Positions 23,446 through 32,440 of a stretch of DNA of 64,000 nt are shown piece by piece. Made by a program: the position numbers and the translations under genes. Below the pieces are notes generated by a model. It was not told the origin of the DNA and ran no database searches. It was given only the letters and a program-made list of their open reading frames with translations. How positions within the stretch are numbered: the stretch's first letter is position 1; each line of letters opens with the position of its first letter. This DNA is from Sphingobium fontiphilum (GTDB lineage: Bacteria > Pseudomonadota > Alphaproteobacteria > Sphingomonadales > Sphingomonadaceae): the NCBI RefSeq assembly GCF_014196635.1, contig NZ_JACIEB010000010.1, positions 1-64,000 of the forward strand, in the 5' to 3' direction.

Positions 23446-23585
23446 GCCAATCCCCCCAAACCGCCCCTGTCCTACCACAGCACCCGGCCTATACCACATC
23501 CCATTCCCCCAACGCCTCCCTCGACAGCGGCTCGCCCCCTGCGCTAGGGCTGAACCGACTCCGCACCGTTTGCCAAGAGAAGCCC

Positions 23586-24593
23586 ATGACCGACATTTCC
23601 AACGTCCAGCCCGATGCCCGCGCCGAAACCTTGCTCGACGCGCCCGATAGCGAGGTGGATGCGCGCGAGATGTTCGGCGTCGACGTCGACCTCAAGGTTC
23701 CCGCTTTCAGCCAGGCGGACGAGCGGGTGCCTGATCTCGACCCCGCCTATGTGTTCGATCCGGACACGACGCTGGCGATTCTGGCGGGGTTCGCCTTTAA
23801 CCGGCGGGTCATGGTGCAGGGCTATCACGGCACCGGCAAATCGAGCCATATCGAACAGGTGGCCGCGCGCCTGAAATGGCCGTGTATCCGCATCAACCTG
23901 GATGCGCATATCAGCCGCATCGACCTTGTCGGCCGCGACGCCATCGTCCTGAAGGATGGTCAGCAGGTCACCGAATTCCGCGAAGGGCTGTTGCCCTGGG
24001 CGTTGCAGCGCCCGGTCGCCCTCGTGTTCGACGAATATGACGCCGGCCGCCCGGACGTGATGTTCGTTATCCAGCGCGTGCTGGAAACCGACGGCAAGAT
24101 GACGCTGCTCGACCAGAATCGCGTCATCCGCCCCAATCCCTGGTTCCGCCTGTTCGCCACCGCCAACACTGTCGGCCTCGGCGATACGACCGGCCTTTAT
24201 CATGGCACGCAACAGATCAACCAGGGCCAGATGGACCGGTGGAATCTGGTGGTGGCGCTCAATTATCTGCCCGCCGCGACCGAAGCGCAGGTGGTGCTGG
24301 CCAAGTCCGGCGAATATGACCATGAGGGCGGCCGCAAGGAGGTCGAGAACATGATCAAGGTCGCCGAGCTGACCCGGCAGGGCTTCGTCAACGGCGACAT
24401 TTCGACCGTCATGTCGCCCCGCACCGTGATAAGCTGGGCGCAAAATGCGCTGATCTTCAAGAATGTCGGCTTCGCCTTCCGCCTGTCCTTCCTCAACAAG
24501 TGCGACGAGGCGGAGAGGGCGCTGGTGGCCGAATATTATCAGCGCGTGTTCGGCAAGGATCTGCCCGAAAGCGTGGCGAGCCGCGCGGGGTAG
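23586..24593 (+). CDS. cobS: Cobaltochelatase subunit CobS (AAA+ ATPase)
   Basis: This 335-residue MoxR/BchI-type AAA+ ATPase has Walker A in [10 protein letters not shown] (about 80-89), Walker B in [11 protein letters not shown], sensor-type [11 protein letters not shown], and the CobS N-terminal block [14 protein letters not shown]. With CobT it forms the ATPase ring that, with CobN, inserts Co2+ into hydrogenobyrinic acid a,c-diamide in aerobic cobalamin synthesis. It starts at ATG 23586. No cobN or other cob gene is in the window. It is separated from cobT by a sulfotransferase-like gene. Confidence 0.95.
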   Translation: MTDISNVQPDARAETLLDAPDSEVDAREMFGVDVDLKVPAFSQADERVPDLDPAYVFDPDTTLAILAGFAFNRRVMVQGYHGTGKSSHIEQVAARLKWPCIRINLDAHISRIDLVGRDAIVLKDGQQVTEFREGLLPWALQRPVALVFDEYDAGRPDVMFVIQRVLETDGKMTLLDQNRVIRPNPWFRLFATANTVGLGDTTGLYHGTQQINQGQMDRWNLVVALNYLPAATEAQVVLAKSGEYDHEGGRKEVENMIKVAELTRQGFVNGDISTVMSPRTVISWAQNALIFKNVGFAFRLSFLNKCDEAERALVAEYYQRVFGKDLPESVASRAG

Positions 24594-24600
24594 CGCCAGC

Positions 24601-25194
24601 GTGGTCATATCGGACAACCCGGCGTTCCTGTTCGTCCATATACCCAAGACAGCGGGCACCAGCCTGTCGCGCGCGCTGCTGCGGGTGGCTGGCGGCCGCC
24701 ATCCGCAATGCCTCGCCACGACCAAGCATGAAACGCTGGCGGCGTTCGCGGCCAGAGTGGGGCGCGACGCCGTCAGCAGCCGGGTCAGCTTTGCGGTGGT
24801 GCGCAATCCGCTCATGCGTTTCGCTTCGCATTTCCGCTACCTCAAGACGCAGGATGTCGCGGAAACGCGGCATTTGCAGTCGCTGGATGACTATGCCCGC
24901 GCGGTTGAATCCGGCGACCCCGCGATATGCAAACCGGCGCGCATCGCTCCGCAGCACAGTTTTATCGCCCTCGACGGCGAAATCGGTGTGGATCATGTCT
25001 TCCGGTTCGAAACGCTGGATCGGGATATGGGCGTCCTGGCGCAGAGGCTTGGTTTAGGCGCCATCATGTTGCCGCACCTCAACATGTCCCGCCACTCCGC
25101 CGAAACCCCGTCCGCCTATGTTCGCGCGATGGTTTCGCGCTATTATGCCGATGACTTCCGAATCTTCGGCTATTCCCTTCCGGATTGCGCATGA
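24601..25194 (+). CDS. Sulfotransferase-family protein between cobS and cobT
   Basis: This 197-residue protein has the PAPS-binding elements of the sulfotransferase fold: 5'-phosphosulfate loop [14 protein letters not shown] (about 9-22) and the 3'-phosphate strand and helix [16 protein letters not shown] (about 62-77). It is about half to two-thirds the size of most such enzymes. The GTG at 24601 is the likely start, 7 bp after cobS. The stop overlaps cobT (ATGA), so all three are co-translated. The acceptor is unknown; nothing in cobalamin synthesis requires sulfation. A non-enzymatic or unrelated role is possible. Confidence 0.8.
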   Translation: MVISDNPAFLFVHIPKTAGTSLSRALLRVAGGRHPQCLATTKHETLAAFAARVGRDAVSSRVSFAVVRNPLMRFASHFRYLKTQDVAETRHLQSLDDYARAVESGDPAICKPARIAPQHSFIALDGEIGVDHVFRFETLDRDMGVLAQRLGLGAIMLPHLNMSRHSAETPSAYVRAMVSRYYADDFRIFGYSLPDCA

Positions 25195-27017
25195 CCGAAA
25201 AATCCGCCCTAGATGCTTTCAAGGATGTGCTGTCCGGCGCGGCGCGGGCGATGGCGCGCGATGCGGAGGTGGAGGTGGGCTTCACCGCCGATACGCCGCA
25301 CATGGCGGGCAAGGCGATCAAGGTGCCCGCGCCCGGCCGCAACCTGCCCGCCGATCAGGTGGCGCTGGCGCGCGGCTTCGCCGACGCCAATGCGCTGAAA
25401 CTGCGCCATCATAATGCGAAGGTGCATGGCGGGGGTGCGCCCGCCGATGCCGTGGCCCGCGCCGTTTATGACGCGGTCGAGCAGGCGCGGGTGGAGGCCA
25501 TCGGGTCGCGCGCGATGGCGGGCGTGCGCGACAACCTCAACCAAGCACTCGACCTGCGGTTGAAGTCCGACCCGATGCGCCGGGCGCGCAATGCCGAGGA
25601 AGTGCCGCTGTCGACGGCGCTGGCGCTGAAGGTGCGCGAGCGTTTGACAGGGCAGCCGGTGCCGACCGACGTGGCGCTGGCCATGGCGATGGTCGACCCG
25701 TGGATCGAGGACAAGGCGGGCGCCGACCTTGATGCCCTCGCCATGGCGATCGACGACCAGCGCGCCTTCCAGAAGCTGACCGGGGCGATGCTGGCGCATC
25801 TGCAACTGGTCGATGCCGAGACCCCGCCCGAAACCGACGAACCCGAATCCCAGGATGAGGGCGAGGATGAGGAACAGGAGCAGGAAGAGGGCGATTCCGG
25901 CGAGGAAGAGGCCGGCGACAGTGATATGAACGCCGAGGCGCGCGCCGAGGATCAGGGCGGCGACACCGAAGACGGCGAGACCGAATATAGCGACGATTTC
26001 GACGCCGACAGCGACGAAGGCGCCGACGACATGGGCGAAGAGGGCATGATGCCCGTGCGCCCCAATCGCCCCATGTCGGACATGCCGCCCGGTTTCGACT
26101 ATCGCCCCTATACGACCAAGCATGACGAGATCGTCACGGCGGAGGATCTGTGCGACGAGGATGAGCTGCTGCGCCTGCGCGGTTTCCTCGACCAGCAGCT
26201 TGTCAGCCTTCAGGGCGCGGTGACGAAACTCGCCAACCGGCTGCAACGTCGATTGATGGCGCAACAGTCGCGGTCCTGGGATTTCGATCAGGAAGAAGGG
26301 ATTTTGGATGCGGCGCGGCTGGCCCGTATCGTCATCGACCCGACCCGGTCGCTGTCCTACAAGATCGAACGGGATACCGAGTTCCGCGACACGGTCGTCA
26401 CCTTGTTGATCGACAATTCGGGCTCGATGCGCGGGCGGCCGATCAGCATCGCGGCGATCAGCGCCGACATCATGGCGCGCACGCTGGAGCGTTGCGGCGT
26501 CAAGACCGAGATATTGGGCTTTACGACGCGCGCATGGAAGGGCGGGCAGAGCCGCGAGGACTGGCTGGCCGCCGGGCGTCCGCCCATGCCCGGCCGCCTC
26601 AACGACCTGCGCCACATCATCTACAAGAAGGCCGACGAACCCTGGCGGCGCGCGCGCAAGAATCTGGGCCTGATGATGCGCGAAGGGCTGCTGAAGGAAA
26701 ATATCGATGGCGAGGCGCTGATGTGGGCGCACAATCGCCTGCTCGCCCGCAATGAGGATCGCCGCATTTTGATGGTGATTTCCGACGGCGCGCCGGTCGA
26801 CGATTCCACCCTGTCGGTCAACAGCGGCACCTATCTGGAGCGGCATTTGCGGCAGGTGATCGACTGGATCGAGAACCGATCGCCGGTGCAACTGGTCGCC
26901 ATCGGTATCGGCCACGACGTCACCCGCTATTATCGCCGCGCCGTGACGATCATGGACGCCGAACAACTGGGCGGCACGATGGTGGAGCAGTTGGCCGGGC
27001 TGTTCGACGAGGATTGA
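25191..27017 (+). CDS. cobT: Cobaltochelatase subunit CobT
   Basis: This 608-residue protein has an N-terminal CobT domain, then a very acidic Glu/Asp-rich linker (about 215-285), and a C-terminal VWA domain with MIDAS motif [11 protein letters not shown] (about 404-414). This matches the BchD/CobT partner that bridges the CobS ring to CobN. It starts at ATG 25191, overlapping the sulfotransferase stop; a TTG two codons upstream is unlikely. The acidic linker is a normal family trait. Confidence 0.95.
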   Translation: MTEKSALDAFKDVLSGAARAMARDAEVEVGFTADTPHMAGKAIKVPAPGRNLPADQVALARGFADANALKLRHHNAKVHGGGAPADAVARAVYDAVEQARVEAIGSRAMAGVRDNLNQALDLRLKSDPMRRARNAEEVPLSTALALKVRERLTGQPVPTDVALAMAMVDPWIEDKAGADLDALAMAIDDQRAFQKLTGAMLAHLQLVDAETPPETDEPESQDEGEDEEQEQEEGDSGEEEAGDSDMNAEARAEDQGGDTEDGETEYSDDFDADSDEGADDMGEEGMMPVRPNRPMSDMPPGFDYRPYTTKHDEIVTAEDLCDEDELLRLRGFLDQQLVSLQGAVTKLANRLQRRLMAQQSRSWDFDQEEGILDAARLARIVIDPTRSLSYKIERDTEFRDTVVTLLIDNSGSMRGRPISIAAISADIMARTLERCGVKTEILGFTTRAWKGGQSREDWLAAGRPPMPGRLNDLRHIIYKKADEPWRRARKNLGLMMREGLLKENIDGEALMWAHNRLLARNEDRRILMVISDGAPVDDSTLSVNSGTYLERHLRQVIDWIENRSPVQLVAIGIGHDVTRYYRRAVTIMDAEQLGGTMVEQLAGLFDED

Positions 27018-27067
27018 ACCTGTGAAGGCGCCCGTCTGCGCAGGGGCGCGGACTATGGGAGAGTGAG

Positions 27068-27541
27068 ATGAGCGTCGCCTTTCGTCGTGAGAGCGACGAT
27101 GAGCATATGGAGCCGAAATTCGAGCTGCCGATCCCGCCCGGCCCCAACTGGGTGACGGCGCGCGGCCTCGCGCTGACGCAGGGCCGCGTGGCGGCGCTGG
27201 AGGCGGCTGACCTGTCGGGGCTGGACGAGGACGCGGTGAAGAAGCACCGGCGCGAATTGCGTTACTGGCGCACGCGGCTGGCCACCGCACAGGCGCAGCC
27301 CGCGCCGCAGGGCGAGGAGGTCGCCTTCGGCAGCCGTGTGACCATCAGCCTCAACGGCCAGGAACGCCGCATCGATATTGTCGGCGATGACGAGGCGGAC
27401 CCCCATGCCGGGCGCATCGCCTTTTCCGCGCCGCTCGCCCGCGCCGTCATGGGCGCCTGGCCTGATGAAAATGTGGATTTCGCCGGCAAGGACGGGGCGA
27501 TAACCGTGCTGGCCGTGGAAGCCATCCCGCAAGGAGAGTGA
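27068..27541 (+). CDS. GreA/GreB-like C-terminal-domain protein
   Basis: This 157-residue protein has a short N-terminal helical region (TQGRVAALEAADL...DAVKKHRRELRYWRTRLA). The FKBP-like domain of Gre factors follows, with FGSRVTISLNGQERRIDIVGDDEADPHAG, then IAFSAPLARAVMGAWPDENVDF. It lacks the long coiled coil with acidic tip of true GreA, so it more likely binds RNA polymerase as a regulator (Rnk-like) than as a cleavage factor. GGGAGAG precedes the ATG. It lies 50 bp after cobT and 4 bp before the enoyl-CoA hydratase gene. Confidence 0.75.
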   Translation: MSVAFRRESDDEHMEPKFELPIPPGPNWVTARGLALTQGRVAALEAADLSGLDEDAVKKHRRELRYWRTRLATAQAQPAPQGEEVAFGSRVTISLNGQERRIDIVGDDEADPHAGRIAFSAPLARAVMGAWPDENVDFAGKDGAITVLAVEAIPQGE

Positions 27542-27545
27542 GGAT

Positions 27546-28346
27546 ATGACCGACGAAGTGGGACTGACCCGTGATGACGCTTCGGGAGGGGCCATCGCCA
27601 TCATCACGCTCAACCGCCCGGACAATGGCAACGCCGTCAATGTCGGGCTGGCGCGCGGGCTGGTCGAGGCGGCGATCGCGGTCGATCAGGACGCGGACGT
27701 GCGCTGCGTCGTGTTGACGGGCGCGGGCCGCATGTTCTGCGCCGGGGGCGACATCGGCCTGATGCTGGCGGCGGGTGACGGCGCGGGCGGCGCGCTCAGC
27801 GAGCTGGCGGGGATATTGCACATGGCGACGTCGCGCCTGTGTCGCATGGCGAAACCGCTGGTGTGCGCGGTCAACGGCCCGGCGGCGGGCGCCGGGCTGG
27901 GCATGGCGATCATGGGCGACATCGTGATCGCCGGCGCTTCCGCGCATTTCACGCCCGGTTATGGCGGTATCGGCCTGACCCCGGATGGCGGGGCGACCTG
28001 GCTGCTGCCGCGCCTCATCGGCCTGCGCCGGACGCAGGAAATGCTGCTTACCAACCAGCGTATCGGGGCGGAAGAAGCGGCGCGCATCGGCCTCGTTACG
28101 CGCATGGTCGATGATGGCGCGCTGATGGAGGACGCCATGGCGACCGCGCGCACGCTGGTCGCGTCGGCCACGGGCGCTATCGGCGCCGTGCGCGCGCAAT
28201 TGCTCGGCAGCTTTGGCGCGGGGCTGGAGGCGCAGTTGGAGATCGAGGCGCGGGGCATATCCGCCGCCGCCGCCGGCGCGGAGGGCCGCGAAGGCGTGGC
28301 CGCTTTCATGGAAAAGCGCCGCCCGGATTTCGCCAGGCGGCGCTGA
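27546..28346 (+). CDS. Enoyl-CoA hydratase/isomerase family protein, PaaG-like
   Basis: This 266-residue crotonase-fold protein has an oxyanion hole formed by FCAGGDIGLM (about 60-69) and NGPAAGAGLGMA (about 108-119). In the active site GYGGIGLTPDGGATWLLPR replaces the two catalytic glutamates of hydratases with Gly and Asp, as in PaaG-type isomerases. It is therefore more likely an isomerase or side-chain ring enzyme than a classical fatty-acid hydratase. AAGGAG precedes the ATG, 4 bp after the Gre-like gene. Substrate unknown. Confidence 0.85.
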   Translation: MTDEVGLTRDDASGGAIAIITLNRPDNGNAVNVGLARGLVEAAIAVDQDADVRCVVLTGAGRMFCAGGDIGLMLAAGDGAGGALSELAGILHMATSRLCRMAKPLVCAVNGPAAGAGLGMAIMGDIVIAGASAHFTPGYGGIGLTPDGGATWLLPRLIGLRRTQEMLLTNQRIGAEEAARIGLVTRMVDDGALMEDAMATARTLVASATGAIGAVRAQLLGSFGAGLEAQLEIEARGISAAAAGAEGREGVAAFMEKRRPDFARRR

Positions 28347-28373
28347 GTCAGGATTGGCGGCCGGTCGCAGCGC

Positions 28374-28865
28374 TTATGCGCCCCGGCTGGCTTCGAACAG
28401 GAACCAGGCGCGTTCTTCCGCCTGATCGGTCCAATCGTCGATCAGCCCGTCGGTGGCGTTGTCGCCCGCCTCGTCGGCCGCTTCCTTGGCGGCGCGCAGC
28501 GTTTCGACCAGCTTCAGATTATCCTCGCGCAGTTCCTTCAGCATGTCGGCGGGGCTGACGAAATCCTGGTCATTGTCCTTCACCGTCTGGTGGCGGGCGA
28601 TGTCGCCGATGGAGCGCAGCGTGGTGTTGCCGGTCTTGCGCACGCGCTCGGCAATGGCGTCGGTCGTCGCCAAAATCTGCGCCGCCTGTTCATCGAACAT
28701 CAGGTGATAATCGCGGAAATGCGGCCCCGAGACATGCCAGTGGAAATTCTTGGTCTTGAAATAAAGCGCATAGCTGTCGGCCAGAACGCCATTCAGCGCC
28801 TCGGCCACGGTCTTGGTCGCGTTGCTCTTCAAATCGGTCGGCGTCTTGAGGTCTGCGGTGGTCAT
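28374..28865 (-). CDS. dps: Dps-family DNA-binding ferritin-like protein
   Basis: This 163-residue four-helix ferritin-like protein has the Dps dinuclear iron site residues in NFHWHVSGPHF (His) and LMFDEQAAQI (Asp/Glu), with the N-terminal Lys-containing tail expected for DNA contact. It forms dodecamers that oxidise iron with H2O2 and shield DNA. AGGAGG precedes the start. It is monocistronic and convergent with the enoyl-CoA hydratase gene. Stress regulation is likely from the family, but no operator was identified. Confidence 0.95.
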   Translation of the reverse strand: MTTADLKTPTDLKSNATKTVAEALNGVLADSYALYFKTKNFHWHVSGPHFRDYHLMFDEQAAQILATTDAIAERVRKTGNTTLRSIGDIARHQTVKDNDQDFVSPADMLKELREDNLKLVETLRAAKEAADEAGDNATDGLIDDWTDQAEERAWFLFEASRGA

Positions 28866-28984
28866 ATATGTCCTCCTGATCTGGAAACTGATTTCGGATA
28901 TATAATGATCAAACCGCGATTTGGTGCCATGGGGTTTCAGAATAAGGCTGGAATTTTCCCGATCAGGCTGATGGGAATATTCGA

Positions 28985-29551
28985 TCAGGTCAGGGAAAGA
29001 GCGGTCGCGCCGACCATGAAGCCCGCCGCCAGCACCAGCGCGCCGCCACCCAGCCTTATGGCGCGGATCGGCAGCACCGCGAGCAACCGTTCACGCATCA
29101 GCACGGCCGTCGTCTGCGCGGCGATCACGCCGATCGCCCCGCCCAGCGCGGCCAGCATCGGTTCGCCCGTGCGCGTGGCGACGCCCAAGATCAGGAATTG
29201 CGGCCCGTCGCCAAAGCCCAGGATGAAGAGGCCCAGCGCACTCGTCAGGAAGGCGCCCAGCCGCCAGCCCTCCAGCATGTCTGGCTGTCGCACGCGCATC
29301 AGCAGGCCCCCGCCCAGAAAGATGAGCGCCAGCGCCAGGAACAATATGCGGGCATTGGTCGCCAGCATGGGCGCGATGAACGCGCCCGCTGCGGCCGAAA
29401 GGGCGGCATTGGCGATGGCGGCGACGGCGATGGCGGCGATCATCACGCCATTGCGGTTGAACCGCATCGCCAGCGCGATCAGCAGCAACTGGCTCTTGTC
29501 CCCGATTTCGCCCAGCAGGCAACCAAGCAAGGCGGTCAGCAGGGCATCCAT
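28985..29551 (-). CDS. GDT1/TMEM165 (UPF0016) family cation transporter
   Basis: This 188-residue protein has six hydrophobic helices in two repeats. The first repeat carries the family signature LLGEIGDKSQLLL (Glu15-x-Gly-Asp-Lys-Ser). In the second the ExGD-K/R-S/T motif is altered to LGFGDGPQF, losing the acidic first residue. Family members export Mn2+ or exchange Ca2+/Mn2+ for protons. The degenerate second motif may change ion choice or mark a divergent subfamily. It sits 15 bp after the 107-aa gene, probably in one transcript. Confidence 0.8.
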   Translation of the reverse strand: MDALLTALLGCLLGEIGDKSQLLLIALAMRFNRNGVMIAAIAVAAIANAALSAAAGAFIAPMLATNARILFLALALIFLGGGLLMRVRQPDMLEGWRLGAFLTSALGLFILGFGDGPQFLILGVATRTGEPMLAALGGAIGVIAAQTTAVLMRERLLAVLPIRAIRLGGGALVLAAGFMVGATALSLT

Positions 29552-29566
29552 GGGTCGTGAACGGTC

Positions 29567-29890
29567 TTAGGCGTGCGGGCGTGCGACGGGACGGATCGCC
29601 ACCGCATAGGCCGGGGGCATCACGCCGATATCGACCTCCATACCCAGCGCTTCGCGCATCAGGTCGAGATAGGACAGAACCACCGGGCCATGGCCGTTGA
29701 GCGACAGCGCGCTCTGCAATGTCGCGGCCAGCCCCTCCAGCGCGTCGAGCCGGAAACTGCGCGCGATGTGGCGGATCTGGTCGACCTCGTCATGGATGCG
29801 TGGAACCGAAAGATGCCCGCGCTGGCCCGCAAGCGCGTCTATGCGCCGGATCAGGTCCGCGCGAATGGCCAGTGTCGTGTCGTGCCGCAT
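29567..29890 (-). CDS. Hypothetical protein (107 aa)
   Basis: This 107-residue, mostly helical soluble protein begins MRHDTTLAIRADLIRRIDAL. It has QIRHIARSFRLDALEGLAAT and ends in a Pro/Arg-rich tail. I do not recognise the family, though similar short proteins occur beside GDT1-type genes in sphingomonads. GGGGAG lies upstream of the chosen ATG, and a longer frame to 29932 is possible. It is followed 15 bp on by the GDT1 gene. Confidence 0.6.
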   Translation of the reverse strand: MRHDTTLAIRADLIRRIDALAGQRGHLSVPRIHDEVDQIRHIARSFRLDALEGLAATLQSALSLNGHGPVVLSYLDLMREALGMEVDIGVMPPAYAVAIRPVARPHA

Positions 29891-30027
29891 TGGGGTATCT
29901 CCCCCGCTGATGTTTCGTCCCGATGGCATCATGCGCGTGCAGGGTTAAGGGCGCGTAAAGCGTGGCGGAAAGCGCGCTGGCCTTGACAGAAAGGCGAATC
30001 TGCATCATGGGCGTCAGCCGAAACGGG

Positions 30028-30055
30028 GCGGTCCCACGGGGCCGCTTTTATTTTT
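30028..30055 (+). promoter_or_regulatory. Terminator-like hairpin in the rpmG leader
   Basis: GCGG (30028-30031) and CCGC (30042-30045) bracket a GC-rich segment followed directly by TTTTATTTTT. It lies 37-64 bp before the rpmG ATG and downstream of a TTGACA hexamer at 29983. The stem is imperfect, so this may be an attenuator, an upstream terminator or only a U-rich leader. Confidence 0.3.
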
Positions 30056-30091
30056 CGCCGATTTTTCGAATAGACCGTAAGGATTTGGGCC

Positions 30092-30259
30092 ATGGCCAAG
30101 CCAGCGACCGTCAAGATCAGACTCGTCAGCACCGCTGACACCGGCTTCTTCTACGTCACCAAGAAGAACCCGCGCACCAAGACCGAAAAGCTGTCCTTCC
30201 GGAAATATGATCCGGTCGCGCGCAAGCATGTCGAGTTCAAGGAAGCCAAGATCAAGTAA
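30092..30259 (+). CDS. rpmG: 50S ribosomal protein L33
   Basis: The 55-residue product begins [20 protein letters not shown] and ends in a Lys-rich tail (EFKEAKIK), the alphaproteobacterial L33 form. The zinc-ribbon cysteines are absent (Cys-minus form), so it does not need zinc. The gene is too short for common length cut-offs. AAGGA lies upstream. A strong terminator follows at 30311-30344. Confidence 0.97.
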   Translation: MAKPATVKIRLVSTADTGFFYVTKKNPRTKTEKLSFRKYDPVARKHVEFKEAKIK

Positions 30260-30310
30260 ACGCGTGGTCCGGGGCGCTCTGCGCTCCGGCGGCAGCGAGG
30301 CTTGAATCGA

Positions 30311-30344
30311 AAAGGCCCGCCCCCAGCCAGGGGAGCGGGCCTTT
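30311..30344. terminator. Bidirectional terminator between rpmG and phoX
   Basis: AAAGGCCCGC (30311-30320) pairs perfectly with GCGGGCCTTT (30335-30344), with an additional CCCC/GGGG step inside. The A-rich and T-rich flanks serve both the plus-strand rpmG transcript and the convergent minus-strand phoX transcript, which ends at 30407. Confidence 0.85.
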
Positions 30345-30406
30345 CCTTGTTGGTTTTCCCGGTGGAGCGATATCCCCCCGACCCATGGGCCGGGGGGACA
30401 GGATGA

Positions 30407-32275
30407 TCAGTTGCCGACCGGCTTGGCGTCGGTGCGGGTGACGACGATGGTCGAGGAACGCGGTTCCTGACCCGACACCGGCCAGTCGCCCGTGGGATGC
30501 TGAATGTTCACGAAGAAAGTCTTGAGGTCCGGCGTATAGGCAAGGCCGGTGATCTCGCAGCCTTCCGGCCCGACCAGGAAGCGCTTCGATTCCTTCGTCG
30601 TCTGGTCGACATAGAACATCGCATTGTGGCCGAACACGTCGTCGATGCTCCTGCCGCTGACGCCCGAATTGCCCGGAACGCTGTGATCGGTCTGCACCCA
30701 CAGGCGGCCCTTGGGATCGATACGGAGACCATCGGGGCTGGAGAAGGTGTCGCCATTGATGTCGCCGACCAGATTATCGCCGCCCGAAGCCAGCGACGGA
30801 TCGCCCGCCAGCAGGAAGATTTCCCAGGTGAAGGCAGCCGCCAGCGGCGAGTTGTCCTGTTCCTTGAACTTGATGATGTGGCCGTGGCGGTTGGTGACGC
30901 GCGGGTTGGCGGCGTCCGTCACCTTGCGGCTGCTGTTGTTGGTCAGCGTGACGAAGATGGCGCTGTTGTCGGGCGCGACCGTGATCCATTCCGGACGGTC
31001 CATGACCGTGCCGCCGGCAACGCGCGCGGCTTGCTGGCACTGGATGACGACATCGGCCTGGTTGCGGAAATCGACGATGGTCGGCGCGGGCGGCGTGGTG
31101 CTCTGGCTGACATTGCCGGGGTCCGACGCGCCGACGGTCAGGCCGTTCTGACCCACGGTCAGCACGCGCCATTCGCCGGTGCCGTCCGCGTTGAAGCGGG
31201 CGACATAGAGCGTGCCATAGTCGAGCAGGTGGATGTTCGCCGCGCGATTGTCGCTGAACGCGCGGTCGGGCACGAATTTGTAGATGCAGCCCGGCGTCGA
31301 ATCGTCGCCCATGTAGAAGGCGGCGCGCTTGGCGTTGTTGGCCATGTAGGCGATGTTTTCATGGCTGAAGCGGCCGAGCGCGGTGCGCTTGGTGGGCACG
31401 GCCAGTTCCTGATAGGGGTCGATTTCGACCACCCAGCCATAATTATTTTCCGGCTGCGCGGGGTCGAGATAATTGTCGGTCGTTTCCTCGCAGGTAAGAT
31501 AGGTGCCCCAGGGGGTGCGGCCCGACGCGCAATTGTTGAGCATCCCCTTGATGGTCGAGGAGATGACGCCCGCGGCGGGGCCGCCGGCATGATAGTTGCT
31601 GTTGCCGGTATAACGCTTGTTGTAACGCGACCCGGCCTTCACCGCCCATTTGCCATCGCTGCCCTTGGCGATTTCGACGACGCCGATGCCCACGGCCGAC
31701 AGGGCCAGCGCCTTCTGGTCGGCGGTTGCGGTCGCCGGATCATAATCGCCCGACATCAGGATGTTGAAATCGGGATATTCGAAATTCAGCGCCAGCAGGC
31801 CGCCGCTGTTCGCGTCGACGCCCGGCAGCTCGAAATATTCCATGCCGTCATGGTTGCCGCCCGCCCATTTCTCGGCGTCGGCCGGGGTCGGGAAGCTGCC
31901 CGAATAGGGCGTGCCGGCGACGATCGAATCGCCCGCTTTCAGCAGCACGTCGACGGTATAGCCCGACGGCACGGTCACCGTGTCGTTCATGTTGGCGGCG
32001 ACCGGCGTGAAGGCGATGTCATAGCTGGGCGCCGGGGCCGGGGTGGGCGTCGGCGTCGGGGTGGGCGCGGGCGTCGCGGGGGCCGCGTCGTCATCGTCGC
32101 AGGCGGCCAAGGCGCCCATCATCGGCAGGATCGACAGGCCCAGAAGGCCGTTCTTCAGGATGGTGCGGCGCGCCGGATTGGCGGCGACGATCGCTTCCAG
32201 GCTGTTTTCGCCGCCGGTAATTTGCGGCTGCGCGTCGCGATAGGGCGCGCGCGCTTCGTCGGTCAGATGAGACAT
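30407..32275 (-). CDS. phoX: PhoX-family alkaline phosphatase (DUF839), Tat-exported
   Basis: This 622-residue protein has its twin-arginine signal ARRTILKNGLLGLSIL set about 36 residues from the start, as in PhoX. It ends in ALAAC, then an Asp-rich and a (Thr-Pro)n linker (about 60-85). The DUF839 beta-propeller follows, with YLTCEETTDNYLDP, GRFSHENIAY and GHIIKFKEQ. PhoX enzymes use Fe/Ca cofactors to release phosphate from phosphomonoesters in the periplasm. The cysteine after the signal may be lipidated, anchoring it. AGGGGAAA precedes the ATG. Pho-type control is usual, but only a poor Pho-box half-site was seen near 32401. Confidence 0.9.
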   Translation of the reverse strand: MSHLTDEARAPYRDAQPQITGGENSLEAIVAANPARRTILKNGLLGLSILPMMGALAACDDDDAAPATPAPTPTPTPTPAPAPSYDIAFTPVAANMNDTVTVPSGYTVDVLLKAGDSIVAGTPYSGSFPTPADAEKWAGGNHDGMEYFELPGVDANSGGLLALNFEYPDFNILMSGDYDPATATADQKALALSAVGIGVVEIAKGSDGKWAVKAGSRYNKRYTGNSNYHAGGPAAGVISSTIKGMLNNCASGRTPWGTYLTCEETTDNYLDPAQPENNYGWVVEIDPYQELAVPTKRTALGRFSHENIAYMANNAKRAAFYMGDDSTPGCIYKFVPDRAFSDNRAANIHLLDYGTLYVARFNADGTGEWRVLTVGQNGLTVGASDPGNVSQSTTPPAPTIVDFRNQADVVIQCQQAARVAGGTVMDRPEWITVAPDNSAIFVTLTNNSSRKVTDAANPRVTNRHGHIIKFKEQDNSPLAAAFTWEIFLLAGDPSLASGGDNLVGDINGDTFSSPDGLRIDPKGRLWVQTDHSVPGNSGVSGRSIDDVFGHNAMFYVDQTTKESKRFLVGPEGCEITGLAYTPDLKTFFVNIQHPTGDWPVSGQEPRSSTIVVTRTDAKPVGN

Positions 32276-32440
32276 GGACTGATTTCCCCTGTGGCCAATA
32301 TGCGTGTCGGCAAAGAGCCGCCGCTTGCCTGGGGTGGGTTGCAGAAGGGGATGACGTAGGAAGGGCTGAACGATGATAGTGCGAAGAATTTTCAGGGACG
32401 GGTGTGTGACATTTTTTCCCGATTGTTTCCCGCTGCCGGT

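Noticed and set aside
23446..23585. Cobalamin riboswitch before cobS
   Set aside because: The conserved B12-box sequence is not seen in this 140-bp gap.
25209..27290. 693-codon minus-strand open frame opposite cobT
   Set aside because: Antisense shadow of cobT; composition follows the opposite strand and no domain is visible.
30497..32359. 620-codon plus-strand frame opposite phoX
   Set aside because: Antisense shadow of phoX, dominated by low-complexity Arg/Gly/Ala sequence from the Thr-Pro linker.
32276..32440. Pho box upstream of phoX
   Set aside because: Only one TGTCAC-like half-site (about 32404-32410) is present; the second at 11-bp spacing matches poorly.
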